NCBI GenBank assembly: GCA_002700095.1
Contig: PACL01000010.1
Span: 1 to 57,044 of the forward strand
Length of the DNA: 57,044 nucleotides
Reading direction: 5' to 3'
Source of the DNA: Fulvimarina sp.
GTDB lineage: Bacteria > Pseudomonadota > Alphaproteobacteria > Rhizobiales > Rhizobiaceae
In this document: positions 35,078 to 46,727 of the stretch, piece by piece
Layout of the letters: each line of letters opens with the position of its first letter
Position numbering within the stretch: position 1 is the stretch's first letter
Made by a program: the position numbers and the translations under genes
The notes under the pieces: model-generated
Told to the model about the DNA's origin: nothing
What the model saw: only the letters and a program-made list of their open reading frames with translations
Database searches by the model: none

Positions 35078-35986
35078 TCAGCTCCGTGCCTCGACCGGGC
35101 CGGGCGAGACGGTCTCTTCCTCCATGTCGGGCATCGGACCCGTGAGCGCCGCGCGCGCCTTGCGCCTCGCCGCCAGCAGCCCGTGCTTCGGCGCGAGGAC
35201 GAAGGTGAGAAGGAAGATCGCGGTCTGCAGCGTGACGATCCCCCCGCCGGTGGCGCCGTCGAGGAAATAGCTGGCGTAAGCGCCGACGAAGCTGGTGGCG
35301 GCGCCGATCGCGACGGACAGCGCGATCAGGCGGGGAAAGCGGTCGCAGAGGAGATAGGCCGTGGCGCCGGGCGTCACCACCATGGCGATGACGAGGAAGG
35401 CGCCGACGGTCTGCATCGCCGCGACGATGGCGGCGGACAGGATGCAGAAGAACACCGCCTTCAGGAGGTCCGGCCGCAGCCCGATCGAGCGGGCGTGGGT
35501 CTCGTCGAAGAAGGTGACCATCAGGTCCTTCCACTTCGCGAGCAGGATCGCCAGCGACACGAAGCCGATGATCGCGAGCTGCAGCGTATCCTCCGGCGTG
35601 ATCGTCAGGATGTTACCCATGACGATGGTCTGGACGCTGACGGTCATCGGGTTGATCGAGACCATGAACAGCCCGAGGCCGAAGAAGGAGGTGAAGATGA
35701 TGCCGATGACGACGTCGACCTTCAGCCCGGAGCGTTCGGACAGAAACAGCATCGCCCCCGCCGCAAGGCCGCCGGAGATGAAGGCGCCCAGCGCGAAGGG
35801 CAGGCCCAGCATGTAGGCCCCCGCGACGCCCGGCACGACGGAATGGGACAGGGCGTCGCCGATCAGCGACCAGCCCTTCAGCATCAGATAGGCGGAGAGA
35901 AAGGCGCAGACCGCGCCGGTGAGCGCCGAGACCCACATGGCATTGGTCATGTAGGAATAGGCGAAGGGCTCGAGCATCACGCCCAT
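35078..35986 (-). CDS. sitC: Mn/Fe(II) ABC transporter permease SitC
   Basis: 302 residues, ABC-3 family: SAYLMLKGWSLIGDALSHSVVPG near 33-55, GLKVDVVIGIIFTSFFGLGL, and VIAMVVTPGATAYLL. The ATG at 35986 overlaps the sitB stop by one base (TGATG); a GTG one codon upstream is possible. The C-terminal tail is charged (MPDMEEETVSPGPVEARS). Confidence 0.92.
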   Translation of the reverse strand: MGVMLEPFAYSYMTNAMWVSALTGAVCAFLSAYLMLKGWSLIGDALSHSVVPGVAGAYMLGLPFALGAFISGGLAAGAMLFLSERSGLKVDVVIGIIFTSFFGLGLFMVSINPMTVSVQTIVMGNILTITPEDTLQLAIIGFVSLAILLAKWKDLMVTFFDETHARSIGLRPDLLKAVFFCILSAAIVAAMQTVGAFLVIAMVVTPGATAYLLCDRFPRLIALSVAIGAATSFVGAYASYFLDGATGGGIVTLQTAIFLLTFVLAPKHGLLAARRKARAALTGPMPDMEEETVSPGPVEARS

Positions 35987-36870
35987 CACTGGCCCTCCCC
36001 CGCCGGACTGCTGCGCTGGATCGTCTCGCCGTAATGGACAAAGGGCCGCTCGTCGTCGGTGATGATGCTGACTTCCCGGGGATCGTCGTCGTCATGCAGC
36101 AGGGTGCCGCCAAGGGTGAAATGCCGCAGGACGCCGCCGAAGGCGCGTTCGAGATTGTTCCGGGTGAACACCGTTTCCGTCGGGCCGTAGGCGAGCACCG
36201 TGCCCTTGACGAGGATCGTGCGGTCGCAGAATTCGGGGACCGAGCCGAGATTGTGGGTGGAGACCAGCATCACCCGACCCTCGGCGCGCAATTCGCGCAA
36301 AAGCTGGACGATCTGCTCTTCGGTCTTCACGTCGACGCCGGTGAAGGGTTCGTCGAGGAGGATCACCCGCCCGTCCTGGGCGAGCGCCCGGGCAAGGAAG
36401 ACACGCTTGCGCTGGCCGCCGGAGAGTTCGCCGATCTGGCGATGGCGGAAGGCCTGCATGCCGACCCGTTCGAGCGCCCCGTCAACCGCCGCGTGATCGG
36501 TCTTCGCGGGCCGGCGCAAGAAGCCCATGTGGCCGTAGCGGCCCATCATCACCACGTCCTCGACGAGGACCGGGAAGTTCCAGTCGACCTCTTCCGACTG
36601 GGGCACATAGGCGACGAGATTGGCGCGCAGTGCCTCCTTCACGCTCAGGCCGAGCAGCCGGATGTCGCCGGAGCCGAGGGGGATGAAGCCCATGATCGCC
36701 TTGAACAGGGTCGACTTGCCGGCGCCGTTGACACCGACGAGGGCCGTCACCGTGCCGCGCGGGATGGCGAAGCTGGCGTTCCGCAGCGCGGTGTGGCCGT
36801 TGCGATAGGTGACGGTGACGCGCTCCGCGACGATGCCGTCCATCTTCTCCGGCGCGCCCTCCTCCGTCAT
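35986..36870 (-). CDS. sitB: Mn/Fe(II) ABC transporter ATPase SitB
   Basis: 294 residues. Walker [10 protein letters not shown] near 43-51, Q-loop [13 protein letters not shown], signature LSGGQRKRV, Walker [13 protein letters not shown]. The C-terminus extends about 45 residues beyond the usual end. ATGA overlap with sitA. Energises SitCD at the inner membrane. Confidence 0.94.
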   Translation of the reverse strand: MTEEGAPEKMDGIVAERVTVTYRNGHTALRNASFAIPRGTVTALVGVNGAGKSTLFKAIMGFIPLGSGDIRLLGLSVKEALRANLVAYVPQSEEVDWNFPVLVEDVVMMGRYGHMGFLRRPAKTDHAAVDGALERVGMQAFRHRQIGELSGGQRKRVFLARALAQDGRVILLDEPFTGVDVKTEEQIVQLLRELRAEGRVMLVSTHNLGSVPEFCDRTILVKGTVLAYGPTETVFTRNNLERAFGGVLRHFTLGGTLLHDDDDPREVSIITDDERPFVHYGETIQRSSPAGEGQ

Positions 36871-37826
36871 TTGCCGGCCAGCCCCTCGACGACGGTCTCA
36901 GACGTCACCCGCAAGAGGTCGAGATAGGTCGGCACCGGGCCGCCTTCTTCCGAGAGCGAGTCGACATAGAGGACGCCGCCATAGGCGGCGCCGGTCTCGC
37001 GCGCCACCTGCTGGGCCGGCGCCTGGTTGACGGTGGATTCGCAGAACACCGCCGGGACATCGTTTTCGCGCACGCCGTCGATGACCTTGCGCACCTGCTG
37101 CGGCGTGCCGGTCTGGTCGGCATTGATCGGCCAGAGATAGAGCTCCTTCAGGCCGAAATCCCTGGCGAGATAGCTGAACGCCCCCTCGCAGGTGACGAGC
37201 CAGCGCTGCGCCTCGGGGATGGCGGCGATCTCTTCGCGAAGCGGCTCGATCGTCGCGCGGATCTGTTGTTTGTAGGCTTCGGCGTTCGCCTTGTAGGTCT
37301 CGGCGTCGTCCGGATCATGTTTCACCAGCGCGTCGCGGATGTTGTCGACATAGACCATGGCGTTGTCGAGGCCCATCCAGGCATGGGGATTGGCGAGGCC
37401 CTCGTAAGCCCCTTCGGCGATGGCGATCGGCTCGATCCCGTCCGTCAGGGTCGCCGAGGGCGCGTCGCCGAAATTGGCGAAGAACTGCTCGAACCAGCGT
37501 TCCAGATTGAGCCCGTTCCAGAGGATCAGGTCGGCATCCTGCGCCGAGACGATGTCGCGGGGGGTCGGCTCGTAACCGTGGATCTCGGCGCCGGGCTTGG
37601 TGACGGAGACGACCTCCGCCGCATCGCCGGCGACGTTGCGGGCCATGTCGGCGATGACCGTGAAGGTGGTGACGACCTTGAAGGGCCCGTCGGCGGCCCG
37701 GGCACCGCCGGCCTGCCCGAGCAGCATCACCGAAAGCAGTAGGGTCGAAAGCAGGCCGGTCGAAAACCGCGTCGTCGAAGGCGCTGCCCCAAGGGCGGCG
37801 CAGGAGAGTGATCGTCGAGCGGTCAT
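36867..37826 (-). CDS. sitA: Mn/Fe(II) ABC transporter periplasmic binding protein SitA
   Basis: 319 residues from the ATG at 37826. N-terminal signal peptide with hydrophobic core [20 protein letters not shown], probable cleavage after ARA-A. Cluster A-I family features: [31 protein letters not shown] (metal His), NPHAWMGL (metal His), and [19 protein letters not shown]. Captures Mn2+ or Fe2+ and delivers it to SitCD. The longer frame to 37883 would run into the regulatory palindrome and is rejected. Confidence 0.93.
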   Translation of the reverse strand: MTARRSLSCAALGAAPSTTRFSTGLLSTLLLSVMLLGQAGGARAADGPFKVVTTFTVIADMARNVAGDAAEVVSVTKPGAEIHGYEPTPRDIVSAQDADLILWNGLNLERWFEQFFANFGDAPSATLTDGIEPIAIAEGAYEGLANPHAWMGLDNAMVYVDNIRDALVKHDPDDAETYKANAEAYKQQIRATIEPLREEIAAIPEAQRWLVTCEGAFSYLARDFGLKELYLWPINADQTGTPQQVRKVIDGVRENDVPAVFCESTVNQAPAQQVARETGAAYGGVLYVDSLSEEGGPVPTYLDLLRVTSETVVEGLAGK

Positions 37827-37866
37827 GCAGGGTCCTCGATATTGCAGCTGCGGCGATGTTATGCAC

Positions 37867-37883
37867 TTGCAAATCATTTGCAA
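37867..37883. promoter_or_regulatory. Fur-family (Mur-like) operator upstream of sitA
   Basis: TTGCAAATCATTTGCAA is a perfect 8+8 palindrome around one base, 40 bp before the sitA ATG. It resembles the Mur-type sites that control manganese uptake (sit/mntH) in rhizobia, where Fur-family proteins respond to Mn rather than Fe. Confidence 0.78.
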
Positions 37884-37965
37884 TATAATTCGGCGTGATC
37901 GCAGCGGTCATTCTTGAAGCCGCCCGCGAAGATGGCACGCTCCGCCAATGCGGCGCCCACATGAA

Positions 37966-37997
37966 AACGGCGCGGCCCCTTCCGGAACCGCGCCGTT
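37966..37997 (-). terminator. Terminator after clpB
   Basis: AACGGCGCGG pairs with CCGCGCCGTT (10 bp, 12-nt loop), 28 bp beyond the clpB stop; on the minus strand the stem is followed by TTTTC. Confidence 0.75.
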
Positions 37998-38025
37998 CGT
38001 TCCTATCAGCTCAGGGCGACGCCGC

Positions 38026-40647
<2,622 letters not shown>

Positions 40648-40739
40648 GGCTCTCTCCTATCCGCGCCGCGCCCTCTTCGAAGGCACGCGGCGCCACTCCT
40701 GGAGTCCGGCTCCCGCATGCGGCGAGCCGCCCGCACCGA

Positions 40740-40768
40740 ATATGGGAGACCGGACGCGGCGCCGGAAG
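40740..40768 (-). promoter_or_regulatory. Possible RpoH (sigma-32) promoter of clpB
   Basis: On the minus strand CTTCCGG, 14 nt, then TCCCATAT. The -10 part matches the sigma-32 consensus CCCCATnT at all but one position; the -35 keeps only CTT. The position would leave a leader of about 85 nt. Confidence 0.4.
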
Positions 40769-40918
40769 AGGCCGCGAGGATGAATGTTGCAAAAATGTTA
40801 CGTCCGAGGGGATACCCCGTCCGACGGGCTGACCCGCCGCACGCGGCGAGGTGCGGCAGGGCGCGCGGCAGACGCGGCTGGCGGGCGCATCGATCGCCGC
40901 CCGCCGGCGGCCTCGCGC

Positions 40919-41572
40919 TCAGGGTTGCGGCAGGACGAGGCCTTCGCGCTCGAAGGCCGCCCGAACTGCCGGCCGCTCGACCATGCGCCGGGCATGGGCG
41001 GTCCAGGCGGGAAAACTCGCCGCCATGTCGTAGCCGAGGACGGAGCCGGCGCCCCATGTCCAGAACACCAGGAGATAGGGATCGGCGACCGAATATTCTG
41101 CCCCGGCAGCCCAGTCGTCGCCGGCGCCCGCCAGCTTCGCCTCGACCATCTGGTAGATCTCGCGGGTCGCCCGCGTGCCGGTCTCGACGACGTCGGTCCG
41201 TCCGGCCTGGGTGCTCGCATAGCGCTCGGCGCGGCGGATATGGGCATAGGTCGGGTGGACGCCCGAGGCGAGGAAGGCGAGCCATTCGGCGCAGCGGGCC
41301 TCGCCGCGCGGGTCGGCCGGCCAGAGCGCCTTGTCCGGATGGGTCACGGCGACATAGCGCAGGATCGCCGGATTCTCGGTCACGACGAAGTCGCCGTCGG
41401 CGAGCGCCGGCACGCGGCCCTTGGGGTTGATCGCCAGATAATCCGGCGTGCGCTGCTGGCCGCCGGCGGTGTCGATCCGCACCGCCTCGAAATCAGCGCC
41501 GGCCTCCTCCATCGCAATGTGGGACGCGAGCGAACAGGCGCCCGGCGCGTAGAACAGCTTCATGCGTGCCAT
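40919..41572 (-). CDS. Glutathione S-transferase family protein
   Basis: 217 residues. N-terminal thioredoxin-like domain MKLFYAPGACSLASHIAMEEAG with the cysteine of the beta-class GST, INPKGRVPALADGDFVVTENPAIL (the cis-proline and glutathione-contact region) and a helical C-terminal domain ending FEREGLVLPQP. Conjugates glutathione to electrophiles. The start at 41572 (MARMKLF) has GGAGGAGAG upstream. Monocistronic, between clpB and fabF. Confidence 0.92.
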   Translation of the reverse strand: MARMKLFYAPGACSLASHIAMEEAGADFEAVRIDTAGGQQRTPDYLAINPKGRVPALADGDFVVTENPAILRYVAVTHPDKALWPADPRGEARCAEWLAFLASGVHPTYAHIRRAERYASTQAGRTDVVETGTRATREIYQMVEAKLAGAGDDWAAGAEYSVADPYLLVFWTWGAGSVLGYDMAASFPAWTAHARRMVERPAVRAAFEREGLVLPQP

Positions 41573-41626
41573 CGAAAGACTCTCCTCCAGAACGCCCGCG
41601 CGCCCCGCTGCGGAGCACCGGACATG

Positions 41627-41659
41627 AAAAAAGGCGGATGATCGGCCTGACCACCCGCC
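41627..41659 (-). terminator. Terminator after fabF
   Basis: On the minus strand GGCGGGT pairs with ATCCGCC (one G-T pair), with further pairing inside, followed by TTTTTT. 29 bp beyond the fabF stop. Confidence 0.75.
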
Positions 41660-41687
41660 CCGATGCAAATCTGCCGTCGCCGCCGGC

Positions 41688-42953
41688 CTACTCCGCGAAA
41701 CGCCGCAGGACCAGCGAGGCATTGGTGCCGCCGAAGCCGAAGGAGTTCGACAGGACGGTGTCGATCTGCTTCTCCTTCTTCTTGTGCGGCACGAGATCGA
41801 TCGCCGTCTCGACGGACGGATTGTCGAGATTGAGCGTCGGCGGCGCGACATTGTCGCGGATCGCCAGCACCGAGAAGATCGCCTCGACGGAACCGGCGGC
41901 GCCGAGCAGGTGCCCGATCGCCGACTTGGTCGAGGACATGGTGATCTTCGCGGCGTCGTCGCCGGCCAGCCGCTCGAAGGCCCGCAGCTCGATCTCGTCG
42001 CCCATCGGCGTCGAGGTGCCATGGGCGTTGACGTAGTCGAGATCGCCCGCCGTGATGCCGGCGCGCTTCAGGGCCGCCGACATGCAGCGGAAGGCGCCGT
42101 CGCCATCGGAGGCCGGGGCGGTGATGTGATAGGCGTCGCCGGACATGCCGTAGCCGATGACCTCGGCATAGATGCGGGCGCCGCGGGCCTTGGCGTGTTC
42201 GAGCTCCTCGAGCACGACGACGCCGGCCCCCTCGCCCATGACGAAGCCGTCGCGGTCCCGATCATAGGGCCGCGAGCCGCGCAGGGGATCGTCGTTGAAG
42301 TGTGTCGACAGCGCCTTGCAGGCCGCAAAGCCCGCCATCGACAGCCGGCAGACCGGCGATTCGGCACCGCCCGCCACCATGACGTCGGCATCGCCGAGGG
42401 CGATCAGCCGGCTGGCGTCGCCGATGGCGTGGGCGCCGGTCGAACAGGCGGTGACCACCGAATGGTTCGGTCCCTTCAGCCCGTTGCGGATCGACACGTG
42501 CCCGGAGGCAAGGTTGATCAGGCTGCCGGGGATGAAGAACGGCGAGACCCGGCGGGGGCCCTTTTCGGCGAGGATCAGCGAGGTCTTCTCGATGCCCTGC
42601 AGGCCGCCGATGCCGGAGCCGATCAGGACGCCGGACGCGATCTGGTCCTCGTAGGATTCGGGATGCCAGTCGGCATCGTCCAGCGCCTCGGCAGCGGCGG
42701 CAACGGCGTAGACGATGAAATCGTCAACCTTGCGCTGCTCCTTCGGCTCCATCCACTGGTCGGGATTGAAGGTACCGTCATGGCCGTCGCCGCGCGGAAT
42801 CTGGCAGGCGATCTGGCAGGGAAGATCGGAAACCTCGAAGTTCTCGACCTTCGCCGCGCCGCTCTCGCCGGCCAGAAGCCGCTTCCAGGTGACCGATACG
42901 CCGGCGCCAAGCGGGGTGACCATCCCGACGCCGGTGATGACTACTCGTCTCAT
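41688..42953 (-). CDS. fabF: Beta-ketoacyl-ACP synthase II
   Basis: 421 residues. Active-site triad C170 (ACSTGAHAI), H311 (NAHGTSTP), H348 (SAIGHLLGAAG). Condenses acyl-ACP with malonyl-ACP in fatty acid elongation. The N-terminus MRRVVITGVGMVTPLG is the normal start. It ends the fabD-fabG-acpP-fabF series, separated from acpP by 382 bp. Confidence 0.96.
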   Translation of the reverse strand: MRRVVITGVGMVTPLGAGVSVTWKRLLAGESGAAKVENFEVSDLPCQIACQIPRGDGHDGTFNPDQWMEPKEQRKVDDFIVYAVAAAAEALDDADWHPESYEDQIASGVLIGSGIGGLQGIEKTSLILAEKGPRRVSPFFIPGSLINLASGHVSIRNGLKGPNHSVVTACSTGAHAIGDASRLIALGDADVMVAGGAESPVCRLSMAGFAACKALSTHFNDDPLRGSRPYDRDRDGFVMGEGAGVVVLEELEHAKARGARIYAEVIGYGMSGDAYHITAPASDGDGAFRCMSAALKRAGITAGDLDYVNAHGTSTPMGDEIELRAFERLAGDDAAKITMSSTKSAIGHLLGAAGSVEAIFSVLAIRDNVAPPTLNLDNPSVETAIDLVPHKKKEKQIDTVLSNSFGFGGTNASLVLRRFAE

Positions 42954-43335
42954 GTCAGCTCTTTATGCCAGACTGAAGAAGGCTGTCCCGGCTGGAGCGA
43001 AAACGACACCGGCGTCGATCGCAAGATCGCCGGCCGCGCGTCGTGTCCGAGCCTCCACAAGATACGGGATCGTCCTCCGTGCCCCGGTTCAAAAGTTCGC
43101 CGCAGCCTCGAATCGCCGACCAGCGGACTTCGCATCGAAAAGACACTCGTTAAAGCTCTGATCGAATGCGGCGGTCGGATCGTTCCCGGCGCCTGATGCC
43201 GCAAACGAAAAAGCCCGAACGCCACCCTATGGGAGCGGGATGAACGCTCAAATCGCTGGTCATCCCGCCCGATCGTCCTGACGCCGGCATGATCCTTGCC
43301 GAAGGCACGGCGGCCTTCGCGATCATGCGCGCCGA
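42954..43335. other. 382-bp acpP-fabF intergenic region
   Basis: No gene seen. The part near acpP holds a terminator-like hairpin (43235-43268); the part near fabF should hold a separate fabF promoter or a long leader. No clear -35/-10 pair was found. Confidence 0.5.
43235..43268 (-). terminator. Hairpin downstream of acpP, possible terminator
   Basis: GCGGGATGA pairs perfectly with TCATCCCGC (9 bp, 16-nt loop) about 70 bp after acpP. A TTTTT run follows only some 20 nt beyond the stem, so termination may be partial, allowing some reading into fabF. Confidence 0.4.
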
Positions 43336-43572
43336 TCAGGCCTGGTTCTTCTCGATGAACTTGACGGCGTCGCCGACGGTCAGGATCGTTTCGGCCGCAT
43401 CGTCGGGGATCTCGACGCCGAATTCCTCCTCGAAGGCCATCACGAGCTCGACGGTGTCGAGGCTGTCGGCGCCCAGATCGTCGATGAAGCTGGCGTTCTC
43501 GGTGACTTTCTCCTGCTCGACGCCCAGATGCTCGACGACGATCTTCTTCACTCGCTCGGCGGTATCGCTCAT
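43336..43572 (-). CDS. acpP: Acyl carrier protein
   Basis: 78 residues from the ATG at 43572, the standard length. Phosphopantetheine serine S37 in [20 protein letters not shown]. Highly acidic. An ATG two codons upstream touches the AGAGGA ribosome site; the ATG at 43572 has it at 6 nt. Carries acyl chains for the neighbouring Fab enzymes. Confidence 0.97.
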   Translation of the reverse strand: MSDTAERVKKIVVEHLGVEQEKVTENASFIDDLGADSLDTVELVMAFEEEFGVEIPDDAAETILTVGDAVKFIEKNQA

Positions 43573-43710
43573 TGTCATTCCTCTGCTGTGATGACGTTTG
43601 CCGTTCGTTAGACGTGAGACGGCCGTTTATCAAGCGGCCCCAACCGAATTGCCGGCGGCGCCATCGACTGCACCCCAAGTTCTGCGGCGGGGCGGGTGGT
43701 TAACATCTTC

Positions 43711-43742
43711 GCCCCGGCCCCGCCAGTGGGGCGGGGTGGGGC
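43711..43742. other. Strong GC hairpin between fabG and acpP
   Basis: CCCCGCC pairs with GGCGGGG (5-nt loop), extended by GCCCC/GGGGC outside. Lies 20 bp after the fabG stop on the minus strand; no T-tract. Could be an attenuator or mRNA end that lets acpP be expressed more than fabG. Confidence 0.5.
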
Positions 43743-43761
43743 CTGGTCTTCGGCCGAAAAA

Positions 43762-44499
43762 TCAGATCATCGCCATGCCGCCATTGACGTGAATGGTCTG
43801 GCCGGTGACGTAGCCTGCCTCTCGGGACGCAAGGAAGACTGCCGCGGTGGCGATGTCCGCGACCTCCCCCATGCGCTTCATGGGAATCATTGCGAGGATG
43901 GAGTCCCGCTGCTTTTCGTTCAGCTTATCCGTCATGGCGCTGGAAATGAAGCCGGGGGCGATGCAGTTCACCGTGACGCCCCTTGTAGCGATCTCCTGCG
44001 CCAGCGACTTGGAGAACCCGACCATGCCGGCCTTGGCGGCGCAGTAGTTCGCCTGGCCGGGATTGCCGATGACGCCGACCACCGAGGTGATGTTGACGAT
44101 GCGGCCGAATCGCCGGCGCATCATCGGATGGGTGAGTTCGCGGGTCAGGCGGAAGGCGGCGGTCAGGTCGACCTCGAGGACGTTGTCCCAGTCGGCATCC
44201 GACATGCGCACCATCAGGCCGTCCTTGGTGATGCCGGCATTGTTGACGAGGGTGTCGACCTCGCCCAGCGCCTCGATCGCCTTTTCGGCAAGGGCGGTCT
44301 GGCCGGCGCGGTCGGCAAGGTCCGCCGGCAGGACGACGCAGCGATCGCCGAGGGAGGCGGCCAGCTCCTCGAGCTTTTCCTGGCGCGTGCCGTGCAGGCC
44401 GACGGTGGCGCCCTGCGCGTGCAGCGCGCGCGCGATCGCCTCGCCAATTCCGCCAGTGGCCCCGGTGATCAGGGCCTTACGCCCGGTCAGGTCGAACAT
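43762..44499 (-). CDS. fabG: 3-oxoacyl-ACP reductase
   Basis: 245 residues, short-chain dehydrogenase. NADP site TGATGGIGEAIA (12-23), NNAGITKDGLMVRM, catalytic Ser in ITSVVG and Y152-x3-K156 in NYCAAKAG; ends TIHVNGGMAMI as FabG proteins do. Reduces 3-ketoacyl-ACP with NADPH. 74 bp after fabD. Confidence 0.96.
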   Translation of the reverse strand: MFDLTGRKALITGATGGIGEAIARALHAQGATVGLHGTRQEKLEELAASLGDRCVVLPADLADRAGQTALAEKAIEALGEVDTLVNNAGITKDGLMVRMSDADWDNVLEVDLTAAFRLTRELTHPMMRRRFGRIVNITSVVGVIGNPGQANYCAAKAGMVGFSKSLAQEIATRGVTVNCIAPGFISSAMTDKLNEKQRDSILAMIPMKRMGEVADIATAAVFLASREAGYVTGQTIHVNGGMAMI

Positions 44500-44573
44500 G
44501 TTCGCGTTTCCTCGGCTTTTTCTTGGATAGGTCCGGCCACCTCAGGGCCTGGCTGACCGACAGTCTCGTGGGC

Positions 44574-45518
44574 TCACCCCGGCTGCCGGCTTGCGGCGAA
44601 GGCCTTGACCGCCTCCGCGGTGCCGATCGCCTGCGCCGACAGGCGCTTGTCGATGCGCTTGGCAAGGCCGGCCAGCACCTTTCCGCTGCCGATCTCGACG
44701 ATGTCGACGACACCCGCGCCGGCGAGATACTCCATGCTTTCGCGCCAGCGCACCTCGCCGGTGACCTGGCGGACCAGGCGGTCGCGGATCTCGGCCGGGT
44801 CGCTGGTCGGGCTCGCCGTGACGTTGGAGAGGACGGGAACCCGCGGCGCATTCACCGTGGCGCCCTTCAACGCCTCGGCCATCGCCGCGGCCGCAGGGGC
44901 CATCAGGCTGCAGTGGAAGGGCGCGGAGACGGCGAGCGGGATCGCCCGCTTGGCGCCCGCCTCCGGTGCCAGCGCCACGGCGCGCGCGACGGCCGCCGCG
45001 CTGCCGGAAATGACGATCTGGCCGCCGCCATTGTCGTTGGCCGGCGAAAGAACTTCGCCCTCGGCCGCCCGCACGCAGAGCTCGGCAACGGCTGCCGCAT
45101 CGAGGCCGAGGATCGCGGCCATGGCGCCCTCGCCCGCCGGCACCGCCGCCTGCATCGCCTCGCCGCGCAGGCGCAGGAGCCGCGCGGTCTCGGCAATGCC
45201 GAGGGCACCGGCGGCGGCGAGCGCCGAATATTCGCCCAGCGAATGGCCGGCGACGTAGCGCGCCTCGCCGACGGAGAAGCCTTCGGCCTCCAGCGCCCGC
45301 ATCGCGGCGATCGACACCGCCATCAGGGCCGGCTGGGCGTTGTGGGTGAGGGTCAACCGCTCTTCCGGCCCCTCGAAGATCAGGCCTGAGAGCTTTTCGC
45401 CCAGGGCCTCGTCGACTTCCTCGAAGACCGCCCGGCTCTCGGCATAGGCATCGAACAGGGAGCGGCCCATGCCGACGGCCTGGCTGCCTTGACCCGGAAA
45501 GACCAGCGCCATCGTCAT
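44574..45518 (-). CDS. fabD: Malonyl-CoA:ACP transacylase
   Basis: 314 residues. FPGQGSQAVGMG near the start, the active-site GHSLGEYSALAAAGAL near 90, VSAPFHCSLM with the catalytic His near 200, and a C-terminal IGSGKVLAGL. Loads malonyl onto AcpP. Three starts are possible; the ATG at 45518 has GGAG 8 nt upstream, whereas the GTG at 45527 overlaps that sequence. First gene of the fab cluster. Confidence 0.96.
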   Translation of the reverse strand: MTMALVFPGQGSQAVGMGRSLFDAYAESRAVFEEVDEALGEKLSGLIFEGPEERLTLTHNAQPALMAVSIAAMRALEAEGFSVGEARYVAGHSLGEYSALAAAGALGIAETARLLRLRGEAMQAAVPAGEGAMAAILGLDAAAVAELCVRAAEGEVLSPANDNGGGQIVISGSAAAVARAVALAPEAGAKRAIPLAVSAPFHCSLMAPAAAAMAEALKGATVNAPRVPVLSNVTASPTSDPAEIRDRLVRQVTGEVRWRESMEYLAGAGVVDIVEIGSGKVLAGLAKRIDKRLSAQAIGTAEAVKAFAASRQPG

Positions 45519-45568
45519 CGTCGTCACTCCGTCACCTCACGTCTCGTCCGCATTCTTCGAGTGGCGGG

Positions 45569-45597
45569 GAAATGAGGGCTGGCGCAAAGGGTGTCAA
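45569..45597 (-). promoter_or_regulatory. Candidate housekeeping promoter of fabD
   Basis: On the minus strand a perfect -35 TTGACA, a 17-nt spacer, and a weak -10 CATTTC, about 50 bp before fabD. About 30 bp further upstream GCAAAT-ACTGC-ATTTGC-like arms (45613-45629) form a small palindrome of unknown use. Confidence 0.4.
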
Positions 45598-45812
45598 GCA
45601 TCAATCCATCGGCAAATACTGCATTTGCAACGCCGGAAACCTCGCAGAATCCTGCCGGTTACGTTCCATGCCCTGGCGCTGGACCTGGCTTTCGGCGTGC
45701 GGGCCGGCCGGCCTTTCGGCTCCTCGACAGGTCCGGGCGCAAGGGTGCACAGGCCGTGAAGGCCGAAGCCGCAAGGGCTGCGGACCGGCAGACCCTCGCG
45801 CCTTGCCGGGCG

Positions 45813-46715
45813 CTATTCCTTCACCGCACCGGTCATCGAGGAGACGTAGTAGTCGACGAAGAACGAGTAGAGGATCACCACCGGGAGCGAGCCGAGCAGG
45901 GCTCCCGACATCAGGGCTCCCCATTCGTAGATGTCGCCGCGCACCAGCTCGGTCAGAACGCCGACAGGAACGGTCTTGTTCTCCGAAGACGAGATGAAGG
46001 TCAGCGCATAGATGAACTCGTTCCAGGACAGGGTGAAGGCGAAAATCCCGGCGGAGATCAGCCCCGGCACCGCCAGCGGCAGCACGACCTTGGTGAGGAT
46101 CTGCCAGCGCGACGCGCCGTCGACCAGCGCGGACTCTTCGAGCTCGAACGGGATGGTGCGGAAATAGCCCATCAACAGCCAGGTGCAGAAGGGGATGAGG
46201 AAGGTCGGATAGGTGAGGATCAGCGCCAGCCGGGAATCGAAGATGCCGACCTGGAAGACGATGAAGGCGAGCGGAATGAACAGGATCGACGGCGGCACCA
46301 GATAGGCGAGGAAGATCATCAGCCCGGTGGTGCGGGCGCCGGTGAAGCGGATCCGCTCGATCGCATAGGCCGCGAAGACCGAGGCGAAGAGCGAGATGAA
46401 GGTCGAGGCGACGGCGACCAGCATCGTGTTCCACAGCCAGCCAGGATAGGACGTCTCGAACAGCAGATACTTGATGTGCTCCAGCGTCGGCTCGACCACC
46501 CAGAAGGGCGAATATTCAGCGTAGTTGGTCAGCTGGTTGTCCGGCTTCACCGCCGTGATCGCCATCCAGTAGAACGGGAACAGAAGCACGAAGATGAAGC
46601 AGGCGAGCGGCAGATAGACGACGAAGATCCGCCGGGGCAGCGTGTTGAACTGCTGCATGCCCTCGGAATCGTCGGTGATGGCGGCGCGGTGCGCGGGAAG
46701 CGTCTCTCGGCTCAT
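45813..46715 (-). CDS. Carbohydrate ABC importer permease 2 (MalG-like)
   Basis: 300 residues, about six helices. The cytoplasmic coupling loop reads ESALVDGASRWQILTKVVLPLAVPGLI, the EAA motif of binding-protein-dependent permeases. CUT1 family, typical partner of a MalF-like protein. Starts 12 bp after permease 1. Substrate unknown (sugar or polyol likely). Confidence 0.9.
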   Translation of the reverse strand: MSRETLPAHRAAITDDSEGMQQFNTLPRRIFVVYLPLACFIFVLLFPFYWMAITAVKPDNQLTNYAEYSPFWVVEPTLEHIKYLLFETSYPGWLWNTMLVAVASTFISLFASVFAAYAIERIRFTGARTTGLMIFLAYLVPPSILFIPLAFIVFQVGIFDSRLALILTYPTFLIPFCTWLLMGYFRTIPFELEESALVDGASRWQILTKVVLPLAVPGLISAGIFAFTLSWNEFIYALTFISSSENKTVPVGVLTELVRGDIYEWGALMSGALLGSLPVVILYSFFVDYYVSSMTGAVKE

Positions 46716-46727
46716 GATGTCTTAACC

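Noticed and set aside
45613..45629. Palindrome upstream of fabD as a Mur/Fur site
   Set aside because: Only the six-base arms resemble the sitA site and the centre is five bases; metal control of fabD is not expected, so it is not called.
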